NCBI GenBank assembly: GCA_033807775.1
Contig: CM066313.1
Span: forward strand, 85,375,484-85,439,483
From: Saussurea involucrata
Lineage: Eukaryota > Streptophyta > Magnoliopsida > Asterales > Asteraceae
Direction: 5' to 3'
Length of the DNA: 64,000 bases
In this document: piece by piece, positions 1 to 9,153 of the stretch
How the letters are laid out: every line of letters starts with the position of its first letter
Numbering within the stretch: the first letter of the stretch is position 1
The notes under the pieces: generated by a model
Seen by the model: the letters and a program-made list of their open reading frames with translations, nothing else
Told to the model about the DNA's origin: nothing
The model's database searches: none
Translations under genes and position numbers: made by a program

Positions 1-1237
1 AAAAGTCTAAAATCTTATGGCTTTTGGGTCGTAGTTTATTGATTGTTTAATTGTGTTTGTAAACAAACTTCGTTTTAACAATCATTAATCTCTTTTTAAT
101 TTTCAATGACACCTTCTCCTATTAATACACTCTCATTTTCTAATATATCACAATTCACTATTTGAGAATACAAAAATCTTATGGCTTGACAAAATGTCAT
201 CACATCCATCTTTTTTACACAAACGTCTTTATTCTAATGTTTCAACTTCTTACCAATGTAGGATAGTTACAACTAAACCACAATCCACTATTTGATACTC
301 AACTCTCATGGTGCTAACTCGTATCTTTTGGGTTTTCCTTTTATCTATTTAAAGATATTAAATGTTTAACTATTACATGAAATGTTTTGTCATGTAAATT
401 AAAAAAAACTATTTAACCCAAAAATGGATCAAATTTTGTATGAACCTTCAAGCCATATTCTATCCTTTATATAGCCACTCACACTTCCAACTTTTCGCTT
501 TTGACACCAATGTAGGACAATGAAGAATCAACCACAATTTCACCATTTGATGAATACTTGATTCTCATGATGCCACCTCATTACTCTTGGGTTTTCCTTT
601 TATATATATAAAGATTTGTTTTTATCGACCCAAATTCGTCTTTGTCAACACTAAATCTAGTTCAATTTAATTTGATTTTGGATAAAAGAAACCATGAAAC
701 ATATAAAATCAATTACTTAAACGAGATCGCATCCATCTCAAAGCCATCGACTTGATACGGTTTAATGTAATTTCATTTGTTATGTACAGAAATGATCTTT
801 GAGGATCTTCTTGTAATTTTCATAACATTTGTGATCATGTCTGATATTTAGTACTCCCTTCGTAAATTTCTACAATTAAAATGTCATACATTTTTTAACG
901 TACATAATTATTCCATTTTTTGTTAAATAAATGACACCTTTTACCTTTACTTAATTTTTCTCTATTAACTGTAGGGTCAGGTTCCGGTGAAAAGTGTCAA
1001 ATTTAGTGAGAAATGTGAGAAATTGTTACCAATCATTGGATGAAAAATAGACGAACATTAGGATGAGATGCACCAAGATGCACCGAATCAATTATCTTTT
1101 AAGCCACAATTCATGAGAGGAATTTAACTAAAAGTGATAATGGCTTAAAAGCACTTTTCACATTCTCACTAAAACTTTTCATATGATCTCATGTATATAA
1201 ATTAATTAAAGATAATTTTGAGAATTTAGTAGAAGAC
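1..1237. other. Intergenic AT-rich DNA, no gene seen
   Basis: No supportable coding sequence. Two related blocks at about 240-360 and 500-615 share the order 'caatgtagga', 'caccatttgat', 'ctcatg', 'ttgggttttccttttat' and 'aaagat', so an old dispersed repeat is duplicated here. A stretch from about 850 (tactcccttcgt) resembles one end of a plant MITE of the 'tactccctccgt' kind; its partner end was not found. Confidence 0.5.
974..1182. mobile_element. MITE, terminal-inverted-repeat type (copy 1)
   Basis: The left arm (gtgaaaagtgtcaaatttag, then gtgagaaatgtgagaa) is an imperfect inverted match of the right arm (cacttttcacattctcacta). A second copy lies in an intron at 42016-42237 and shares the internal words 'gaacattaggatgagatgca', 'aagccgcaattcatg' and their complements. 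There is no coding capacity. The edges are approximate, and the superfamily is not certain because no target duplication was resolved. Confidence 0.55.
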
Positions 1238-1251
1238 AAACATTAAAAAGA

Positions 1252-1419
1252 AACCACAAGGGTTGTGGCGTACTGGTTAAGACCCTGGAGGATGTGGTGA
1301 AATGACCCATCTGTCCAGGGTTTGAATCCAGACATACACAACTTGTGGCCACTGAGGTTTAATCTCAGGGCTGATGTCTTACGGTCATAATTTGCCAAGG
1401 GATTCGTCTAGGCTAAAAA
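1252..1419 (+). mobile_element. tRNA-derived SINE, full length
   Basis: Short element with RNA polymerase III promoter features: an A-box-like segment (tggcgtactggttaaga, from 1265) and a B box (ggtttgaatcc, about 1320-1330), followed by a tRNA-unrelated body and an A-rich end. It is bounded by a perfect 14-bp direct repeat (aaacattaaaaaga) at 1238-1251 and 1420-1433, the target duplication expected of target-primed reverse transcription. Two relatives lie at 14902-15002 and 26150-26334. It is not a functional tRNA gene, because no cloverleaf 3' half closes. Confidence 0.82.
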
Positions 1420-1854
1420 AACATTAAAAAGATGTGGACTTTTGCCATGAGCCTATGACTTGATCGAAATTTCATTGGAAAATTAATTAAAATACCCAAA
1501 GTTTGACTTTGACTTACCAAAATACCCACAATCTCGTTGATTTTACCAAAATACCCAAAATTTCCGTAGTGGACCCTCCGATCGCGGGCCTGGGCCCACG
1601 TGTCACCACTGTTTGGCCAAAACTTCAGCGAAGGCCCCTCAAGATTTCCCGCGGTACAGTTTTGGCCCCTTAAGAATGCCCGCGGTAGCAAAATCGGCCC
1701 CTGTCCCGCGGAGGTACCCCGCGATCGTGGGATCACCTAGGCACGTGTCATCCCAGGGTTGAAACCCTAATTTCATTAATGTATCCAACCCCCCACCCAC
1801 CTACAATTCGGCCGCTATAAGAGAGAGGGTGGGGGACCTCATTCGGCCACCACT

Positions 1855-1950
1855 TCCATTATAAAATTCCTCTCCCAAACTCTCTCAATTTGTCGTGTGG
1901 AATACGCGCTCGATTTGAAGATGGCTCGTGTTACTAGTTTGGTAAGTTTT
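1855..1950 (+). promoter_or_regulatory. MULE-1 left-end promoter and remnant first exon
   Basis: Just inside the left terminal repeat there is a TATA-like motif (ttataaaattcc, about 1859-1870) and, some 60 bp later, an ATG at 1921 opening a seven-codon reading (MARVTSL) that runs into a consensus splice donor (g|gtaagt at 1942). This is the position at which MuDR-type elements start their terminal gene. The following exon is not recognisable because tandem repeats begin within about 150 bp. Probably a leftover first exon whose gene was lost. Confidence 0.4.
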
Positions 1951-3102
1951 TCTTAAGTTTGTTGTAGTTTTTCTTTATGTTGTTATTTTAAATTTTAAAA
2001 TATATGATATGTATGTTGTTAGAGTGTTTTTAACTTTGTTGTATGTTTGAATGTGTTATTTGTATGTTATAATGTTGTGTTTATTATAGATGTTAGAGTT
2101 TTTTTTTATAAAAATATGCTAGTGTTTTTTTTATAAAAAGATGACTGTTTTTTTATAAAAAAAGATGTTAATGTTTTTTATAAAAATAAATGTTAAGAGT
2201 GTTTTTTATAAAAAAAGATGTTAGTGTTTTGTTTTATAAAAAGATGAGTGTTTTTTATTAAAAAAAATGTTAGTGTTTTTTTTATAAAAAGATGAGTGTT
2301 TTTTATAAAAATAAATGTTAGAGTGTTTTTTATAAAAAAAGATGTTAGTGTTTTTTTATATAAAAAGATGAGTGTTTTTTATAAAAATAAATGTTAGAGT
2401 GTTTTTTATAAAAAAAAGATGTTAGTGTTTTTTTATAAAAAGATGAGTGTTTTTTATAAAAATAAATGTTAGTGTTTTTTTTTAATAAAAAGATGAGTGT
2501 TTTTTATAAAAATAAATGTTAGTGTTTTTTATAAAAAAAAAAAGATGTTAGTTTTTTTTTATAAAAAATGAGTGTTTTTTTATAAAAATAAATGTTAGAG
2601 TGTTTTTTATAAAAAAAAGATGTTAGTGTTTTTTTATAAAAAGATGAGTGTTTTTTATAAAAATAAATGTTAGTGTTTTTTTTAATAAAAAGATGAGTGT
2701 TTTTTATAAAAATAAATGTTAGTGTTTTTTATAAAAAAAAAAGATGTTAGTTTTTTTTTATAAAAAAAATGAGTGTTTTTTTATAAAAATAAATGTTAGA
2801 GTGTTTTTTATAAAAAAAAAAAGATGTTAGTGTTTTTTTTATAAAAAGATGAGTGTTTTTTATAAAAATAAATGTTAGAGTGTTTTTTATAAAAAAAAAT
2901 GTTTGTGTTTTTTTTTATAAAAAGATGAGTGTTTTTTATAAAAACAAATGTTAGAGTGTTTTTTATAAAAAAAAAAGATGTTAGTATTTTTTTTATAAAA
3001 AAGTTAGTGTTTTTTATAAAAATAAATGTTAGAGTGTTTTTTTATAAAAAAAGATGTTAGTGTTTTTTTTTATAAAAAGATATGTGTTTTTTATAAAAAT
3101 AA

Positions 3103-3426
3103 GAGTTAAATACGAATTTGGTCCCTGTGGTTTACAAATATTAACGGCTAAGGCCCCTTAAAGATTTTTTTAACGATGAACGTCCCTTAACTTTCTATTT
3201 CATAACATGTAGAGTCCATGTGGTTTACAAATATTAACGGCTAAGGTCCCTGTGGTTTACAAATATTAACGGCTAAGGTCCCTTAAAGTTAACTAACTTT
3301 GTAAACCACAGGGACTCTACATGTTATGAAATGGAAAGTTAAGGGACGTTCATCGTTAAAAAAATCTTTAAGGGACCTTAGCCGTTAATATTTGTAAACC
3401 ACAGGGACCAAATTCGTATTTAACTC
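3103..3426. mobile_element. MITE with long inverted repeats and 9-bp target duplication
   Basis: Ends are perfect inverted repeats (gagttaaatacgaatttggt and complement). Most of the 324 bp folds back on itself through 'ccctgtggtttacaaatatt' and 'aacggctaagg' blocks, some of them internally duplicated. It is flanked by a 9-bp direct repeat (taaaaataa, 3094-3102 and 3427-3435) matching the minisatellite it entered. The 9-bp duplication suggests mobilisation by a Mutator-type transposase, although an AT-rich duplication inside a repeat is weaker proof than usual. Confidence 0.72.
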
Positions 3427-3610
3427 TAAAAATAAATGTTATAGTGTTTTTTATTAAAAAAAATGTTAGTGTTTTTTTTATATAAAAAGATGAGTGTTTT
3501 TTATAAAAATAAATGTTAGAGTGTTTTTTTATAAAAAAAAAAGATGTTAGTGTTTTTTTTAATAAAAAGATGAGTGTTTTTATTAAAAATAAATGTTAGA
3601 GTGTTTTTTA

Positions 3611-4534
3611 GAGTAAACTACTATTTTCGTCCTTGTGGTTTGGCGTCTATAACGATTTTCGTCCCTGTGGTTTAAAAACTGCTTTGTTCATCCCTATGGT
3701 TTGCATTTCATTTCTCTTTTCATCCTTCATCCTAAAAAAAGTTAAAAAATCATTTAAAATTAAGGGTAATATAATCTTTTTAGCTTTTTTTTATATTTAA
3801 TTGCATTAAATACTATTGACTAAAACAAAAATCTAACCTAACCTAACACACAAACCCTCCCCAGACCCACATCAAACCCATCTTCTTCCTCAAACCATGC
3901 ACCATTTTTCCTCACTCCTACCATTTTTATGTGTTTTAATTACTTCTCACATCAACCATTCAACCCTCTCACAGCAAGTTCATAATTTTTTTCCATAAAA
4001 ATTTAAAGATCTTTCTATCATCATGCATGTCCTTCCTCCAACATGTTCTATATATATATATATATATATATATATCTTGCTCTATTTGTTCTCAATATAT
4101 ACATATAAATTCTACAAGACACAAAGTCACACATGTGTGTTTATTCAAATCATCAAGAGGTGACGTTCACGTTTGAATGTGTTATTTGTATGTTATAATG
4201 TTGTGTGAGAGGGTTGAATGGTTGATGGGAGGAGTGAGGAAAAATGGTGCATGGTTTGAGGAAGAAGATGGGTTTGATGTGGGGCTGTGAGGGTTTGTGT
4301 GTTAGGTTAGGTTAGATTTTTGTTTTAGTCAATAGTATTTAATTCAATTGAATATAAAAAAACTAAAAAGACTATATTACCCTTAATTTTAAATGATTTT
4401 TTAACTTTGTTAGGATGAAGGATGAAAAGAGAAATGAAATGCAAACCACAAGGATGAAAAAAGCAGTTTTTAAACTACAGGGACGAAAATCGTTATATAC
4501 ACCAAACCATAGGGACGAAAATCGTAGTTTACTC
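3611..4534. mobile_element. Foldback element, 924 bp, nested in the minisatellite
   Basis: Two arms of about 360 bp form an inverted repeat: left from gagtaaactactattttcg, right ending cgaaaatcgtagtttactc. The arms agree through 'gtccctgtggtttaaaaact', 'aaattaagggtaatata', 'aacctaacctaacaca' and 'catgcaccatttttcctcac'. A near-perfect 9-bp duplication flanks it (tgtttttta at 3602-3610, tgttttata at 4535-4543). The loop (about 4020-4206) has a TA microsatellite and a 36-bp segment identical to DNA at 2045-2080 outside the element. No protein-coding content. Confidence 0.72.
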
Positions 4535-4586
4535 TGTTTTATATAAAAAAAGTTAGTGTTTTTTATAAAAATATATGTTTGATTAT

Positions 4587-4821
4587 AGGTCCCCTAAACT
4601 TTGGTGAATGACAACTTAGGTCCCTAAACTTTGGTGAATGACAACTTAGGTCCCTAAACTTTGCTAAATTACAAGTTAGGTCCCTAAACTTTGCTAAATT
4701 ACAACTTAGGTCCCTAAACTTTGGTGAATGATAACTTAGGTCCCTAAACTTTGCTAAATTACAACTTAGGTCTCTTAACTTTGGTGAATGACAACTTAGG
4801 TCCCCTAACTTTGCTAAATTA
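4587..4821. repeat. Tandem array, about 8 x 30 bp
   Basis: Eight consecutive units of about 30 bp, each beginning 'aggtccctaaacttt' and ending either 'ggtgaatgacaactt' or 'gctaaattacaactt'. The two unit types are interspersed, so the array spread as mixed higher-order blocks rather than from one unit. It lies within MULE-1, just 3' of the split minisatellite. No ORF. Confidence 0.85.
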
Positions 4822-4950
4822 TTTAATTGTTTATCTTTCTTTTGAGTTTCCTAGTCATAAATAAATTTTCGTAAATAAATGGTATGAATATATAAAAACA
4901 TTTAAATTGGTTTCACATGCTACACTCAAATTCATTTTGGCCTCTTGCCA

Positions 4951-5625
4951 AAAGCATCTATATATAACACTATTATATATTGAAATAAAATAAACCGCAA
5001 CATATCTATTTGGATTTTGTCAAACGGGTGTAAATAGCCCTAAGGTATGTGGGGACTTAAGCAATCCTTGTGATTCCCCTGCTACTTGGAAGTCCAATAG
5101 ATTGAGTGGTTTCTTTTCTAAAACTAAAACAGACGAGTAATTATCAACACAATAAACCAAACAAGCAAAAGCATCTATATATAACACTATTATATATTGA
5201 AATAAAATAAACCGCAACATATCTATTTGGATTTTGTCAAACGGGTGTAAATAGCCCTAAGGTATGTGGGGACTTAAGCAATCCTTGTGATTCCCCTGCT
5301 ACCTGGAAGTCCAATAGATTGAGTGGTTTCTTTTCTAAAACTAAAACAAACGAATAATTATCAACACAATAAACCAAACAAGCAAAAGCATCTATATATA
5401 ACACTATTATATATTGAAATAAAATAAACCGCAACATATCTATTTGGATTTTGTCAAACGGGTGTAAATAGCCCTAAGGTATGTGGGGACTTAAGCAATC
5501 CTTGTGATTCCCCTGCTACTTGGAAGTCCAATAGATTGAATGGTTTCTTTTCTAAAACTAAAACAGACGAATAATAATCAACACAATAAACCAAACAAGC
5601 AAAAGCATCTATATATAACACTAAC
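4951..5625. repeat. Tandem array, three copies of 217 bp plus a partial copy
   Basis: Units start at 4951, 5168 and 5385 (aaagcatctatatataacac) and differ by only a few substitutions; a partial fourth starts near 5602. Each contains 'ccgcaacatatctatttgg' and 'gggtgtaaatagccctaagg'. Two of the units show an identical-length minus-strand reading of 66 codons; this is a product of the duplication, not evidence of a gene. The near identity indicates recent expansion. Confidence 0.88.
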
Positions 5626-5672
5626 TATAACATCCGTGAATGACTATGTAGAGGGATTTCTTTTACATTGAC

Positions 5673-7005
5673 TTGACGTTAAAGTGTCGCGTTGGCTACA
5701 TGGTGGAGTTGAGACAGCGCTTCGCGGAATTAGGTGATCGCGCAGCTATCGTTGAGGACATCTTTAGAGGGACACCTTTCGGTCCATGGATGGATCTTAC
5801 CAATTCTAGTGGCGACTCCACGCTAGTCCACATGTTTCTACAGTTGGAGGTCGAGGTCTCCAATGGTGATCCGAAGGAGATGTATTTTGATGTCTTCGGA
5901 CATCAAATGCGGTTTGGGCGTCATGAGTTCTGTCTAATCACATGACTACTTTTTGGAGAGGCTCCCCCCTTCCTCCCTTAGCAGACATTTCCTTCGTTCG
6001 TAGGGTTTGGCCTGGCGTGTCACCATCTCGTTTGAAGCTGAAGACAGTCGTGGAGACGATGAAACAGGGCCTTGATGCCCTAAGCGACCAGGATGTTGTC
6101 CGTGTATGCTTGGTGGCGATCGTGGATATGGGCTTCATGGGCCGTGAGTGGAGCCAGACTGCTTCCGAGACGGTCCTTAGGGCCGTCGAGGACTTGGATT
6201 TGTTTAACAGGTATCCATAGGGTAGCCACATCTGGACACATGGCTACACCAGATGCACCGAGCCATCGCCAAACGCCCCGATCGACTTGCCAAGATGAAT
6301 CTTTGTGGATTTACATACGCCTTCAAGGTTAGATACGTAGTATAACATAAATAATAATACATACAAACTGTTTGGCTTTCCTTTTTACGTACTTGCTCTT
6401 CTTGTGTAATTCCAGATATGGATCTTGGAGATGTTTCCCGTAGCCATTCAACATTTCACCAAGCGCACCGACAGATTAATTAGGGGAACCCGTTGGGACC
6501 GGGGTCTTTCCCTAAATAGGCAGACTTGGCTTGAGTTCTTCAGCCAATCTAGACATGTAAGTTCTTTTACTATGTTTACAATGTTGCCTACGTTAGTCCC
6601 GCTTATTAAATTTTTTGTGTTTTGCCATATATTTAGCCGCCGCTTATGCCTTTCGCAAACCTTCTGCCTACTGCCTACGAGAGGGACACACCTTGGTACA
6701 GAAACAGCGTGGCCTTTTTTGACAGAGAGGCAGCAAGGGTCCGACGTTCCTCTCCTTCCCCATCTGGGTCCAGTTCCTCATCTGACGAAGAGGCGCCCCC
6801 TTCCTCCTCCCATCATAGGTTCAACAGGAATGCACCACAGCAGCAAGGGATGAATGTGGATTGCGGTGTCTGGGTATGCCGTAACGTCAGCATGTTGATT
6901 GACGGCGATGTGCCAGATTTACATCCAGACCACACCGAACGAGAGGCCATGAACTATCGGATGCATATGGCGGAAACCATTTATGCACATTGTACTTTAG
7001 GTTAG
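5673..7005 (+). pseudogene. Broken DUF1985 / Ulp1-type (C48) gene carried by MULE-1
   Basis: Read across frames, the first part (5673-6220) resembles the DUF1985 region found with Ulp1-type genes in plant MULEs: an aliphatic segment, then 'MYFDVFGHQMRFGRHEFCLI', later 'TVLRAVEDLDLFNRYP'. The reading is interrupted by a frame change near 5940, an in-frame TAG after 'NRYP' (6218-6220) and another frame change. It resumes as 'GFTYAFK', an intron (about 6330-6414, gt...ag), 'IWILEMFPVAIQHFTKR', a second intron (about 6557-6637) and a terminal part. That last part ends with 'NVDCGVWVCRNVSMLIDGD', matching the catalytic-cysteine block of SUMO proteases. The His and Asp blocks that normally precede it are missing; a Ser/Glu-rich linker takes their place, so a working peptidase is unlikely. 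These genes, sometimes called Kaonashi type, are transduplicated in plant MULEs. Confidence 0.68.
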
Positions 7006-7780
7006 ATTAGCAGGTTGTTTATGTAACATTAAATGATTGTTATTTTTAGTGTTAACTTATTTTGTTAAAGTATTGTGATTGAAGTTATAATTTTGTTTAT
7101 TATTTTGTTAAAGTATTGCACATATCAATACTTGAAGCCTAAAAAGTGTGACAAAAACAGTTAAAAAGATAAAGGGTGTAGAAAAGAAAATAAAAGAAAT
7201 GATCATGAACCTACAACTTTGCCGAGGTTTTACCATGATCATCAACCTGCAACAACTTTGGCAATGGTGAATATGTATTAGCAAAGCCATCCAGTGTCAT
7301 TGATGATGAAGAGGAATCATGTGCAGAAGATGCATGGTAGTATGGGGAATCATGTGATGGTGCATGATAACATGTACATGCATCGTGATGATCATGCTCC
7401 TCCCATGTTTTGCCCTGCTCACTATTACTAAATACCATGCTACCATAGTTTTATCTTTCTAGTACCTAGTAAGTAGGTTTATGAAACTTGCGGTAATCCT
7501 AATATAGAGATTATTGGATGAACAAGCATTTATTTCTTGATTCACATGTGCATTAATCCTTAGACTACTTAAAGACTACTTTTCAGCCTAATGAAAGACC
7601 TTTATTCATGAGCAGACTTCCTTTTGCAGACGAATCTTGCAATTACTTTTTCAGTCGAATCTTACAGGCTCTTTTCAGACGAATCTTACAGTGAACTATT
7701 CAGACGAATCATGCAGGCAACTTTTCAGACGAAATCTTTGACCATATCCACATCCCTGATAAAAGAACATACATTTTCAC
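7006..7780. other. MULE-1 spacer with short tandem motif
   Basis: AT-rich spacer between the two broken genes. From about 7610 to 7735 the motif 'ttttcagacgaatcttacag' recurs about five times at roughly 25-30 bp intervals. A His/Ser-rich minus-strand reading at 7211-7438 has no recognisable family and sits in compositionally biased DNA, so it is not called as a gene. Confidence 0.6.
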
Positions 7781-7783
7781 GGC

Positions 7784-7889
7784 TATAAGTAGATGGCATG
7801 ATGAAGTAGTAATTCACAACTTGCTATCTATCTTTTATACATTCTTTTACACCGTTTACAAACATTCTCTCGCTTTTCTTAACACTATG
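7784..7889 (+). promoter_or_regulatory. Putative TATA box and leader of the MULE-1 second gene
   Basis: A TATA-like motif (ctataagtag, 7783-7792) stands about 100 bp upstream of an ATG at 7887, with a T/C-rich leader (acattctctcgcttttctt) between. This is the usual arrangement of a plant core promoter. It would drive the broken coiled-coil gene that follows. Confidence 0.4.
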
Positions 7890-8445
7890 GCTGGAGGTTC
7901 AAGATCAAGGGGAACAGGTCGGCGGATGGGGCTGGAACTTCACGTTCGACAGCCTACCAACCACTGAACGATGGAGCTCGTCGGAGTACCTGGAAGGTAC
8001 CAGAAACAGACGAGGAGTGGAGAAACCATGGGAGAACTGCGGCCGATGATCCATTCACGACTGAGGAGGCAGAGGACTGGGAGATAGCATGGGAGCAATA
8101 CTACCTCGATAATGCTTGGAAAAGCCCACCAAGGTATCATTGTACCCAGCCGACGGGTCTTCTACAAAGTCAACGAATTACTCCCTTAGTGCAAGAATCC
8201 ATTGATGAGGCGAACGCCGAGATCGAAAAGGTAAAGGCTATGTGGAACCATAACAGGGAGGTTCAGCAGGGGAAATGGAGTATCTAGCGGAGAAGAAACG
8301 AGAACTGGCCATGACTAGGGCTCACGTTCGGGAGGTGCAACGACAGATTAAGGAAGTAGAAGAGGAACTAAAAGAAATCGAAGAGGACTACACGGGAATG
8401 AAGGACGTGATCAAGGAAAAGGTTAACTTCATCATTGGAATCTAG
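7887..8445 (+). pseudogene. Broken coiled-coil protein gene of MULE-1
   Basis: Starts ATG-GCT (MAGGSRSRGTG) and is closed early by TGA near 7967. After one frame change near 7930 the reading is open through acidic segments such as 'DDPFTTEEAEDWEIAWEQYY' and 'ESIDEANAEIEKVKAMWN'. A second frame change near 8270 leads into 'MEYLAEKKRELAM', 'VREVQRQIKEVEEELKEIEE' and a stop at 8443-8445. If repaired it would be about 185 residues, ending in a strongly charged heptad-type coiled coil. No known family is recognised. MULE-2 carries a small Lys/Glu-rich coiled-coil gene at its right end that may be the counterpart, though similarity beyond composition and a MA(S/G)-start is weak. Confidence 0.55.
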
Positions 8446-8879
8446 GACGCCTTCCAGTAATATATTTCTTTGTTTACCTACACTGTATTCGTTTCGGTTG
8501 GGAAGATGATTTGCAATAATATATCTTTTAATTAATTTACCTATTAAATAACTTAAAATGGGGAAAATATTTCTTTAATTAATTTATATATTAAATACAT
8601 TAAAATGAAAATGAAAAAATACATTAAAAACCCCAACTACATAAAATGATAACCTAAAAACTACAAGGACCAAAAATGTAGTTTTTTCCCCAAACTGGAG
8701 GGGCCAAAATTGTAATTTCAGTTTACCGCGGGGTACTACCGCGGACAGGGGCCAAAATTGTACCGCGGCCAAAGTGTGGGAGGGGGGGTCCGCGGCTACC
8801 GCGACCAATCTTGAGAGGCCAAAAGTGCACCGCGGGAAATCTTTAGGGGCCAAAAGTGGAAGTTTTGGCCAAACAGTGG

Positions 8880-8912
8880 TGACACGTGGGCCTTGGCCCG
8901 CGATCGCGGGGC
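8880..8912. promoter_or_regulatory. G-box and GC palindrome in MULE-1 right terminal repeat
   Basis: A perfect G-box (cacgtg at 8883-8888, in gacacgtgggcc) is followed by the palindrome cccgcgatcgcggg. The left terminal repeat carries the mirror copy (cacgtg at 1597-1602) with a partial palindrome. The right G-box is 266 bp upstream of the FBN6 ATG, so it sits in the promoter-proximal region of that gene as well as at the transposon end. Confidence 0.5.
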
Positions 8913-9153
8913 CCACCACGAAAATTTTGGGAATTTTGGTAAATCGAACGAGATTATGGGTATTTTGGTAAGTCAAAGTCAAACTTCGGGTATTTTAATT
9001 AATTTCCCAATTTCATTCTATGAGTGGCCACATATCTTAGATTCTTGATAAGCAACGGTAACCGTGGTTCCACCACCACATCTTCAACAAACCCTACATC
9101 CATAGCCAATTCGCCACTGTTGCTCTTCTTCATAATCTGTTTCTGAATTAGCA

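Larger units (their letters stand above)
2090..4577. repeat. AT-rich minisatellite, split by two insertions
   Basis: Many imperfect copies of a unit built from 'gatgttagtgttttt', 'tataaaaagatgagtg', 'ttttttataaaaataaatg' and 'ttagagtg'. The unit is about 40-100 bp, with runs of T and A varying in length. The array runs 2090-3102, resumes at 3436-3610 and ends near 4577; the gaps are the elements at 3103-3426 and 3611-4534. It lies inside MULE-1 where an intron of the lost left gene would be expected. No coding potential. Confidence 0.8.
1477..9008 (+). mobile_element. MULE-1: Mutator-like element, 7.5 kb, non-autonomous
   Basis: The ends are inverted repeats: ggaaaattaattaaaatacc at the left and its complement ending aattaatttccc at the right. 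Inverted similarity continues about 300 bp inward through 'accaaaatacccaca', a G-box and GC-rich palindromes. A perfect 9-bp target duplication (aatttcatt) sits at 1468-1476 and 9009-9017, diagnostic of the Mutator superfamily. No transposase was found inside; the element holds a broken DUF1985/Ulp1-type gene (about 5.67-7.0 kb), a broken coiled-coil gene (about 7.9-8.4 kb), long tandem arrays and two nested foldback elements. The same terminal motif bounds MULE-2 at 56983-60534, which does encode a transposase, so the two belong to one family. It ends 136 bp upstream of the FBN6 start codon. Confidence 0.88.

Noticed and set aside
1252..1419. A tRNA gene on the basis of A and B boxes
   Set aside because: The 3' half does not form a cloverleaf, there is no acceptor stem pairing, and a 14-bp target duplication plus A-rich tail mark it as a SINE.
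4951..5437. Two identical-length minus-strand readings of 66 codons as a duplicated gene
   Set aside because: They are the same frame in two units of a 217-bp tandem repeat, AT-rich, without family similarity.
4587..5625. CRISPR-like array (regular repeats)
   Set aside because: Units are contiguous without unique spacers, and the genome is eukaryotic.
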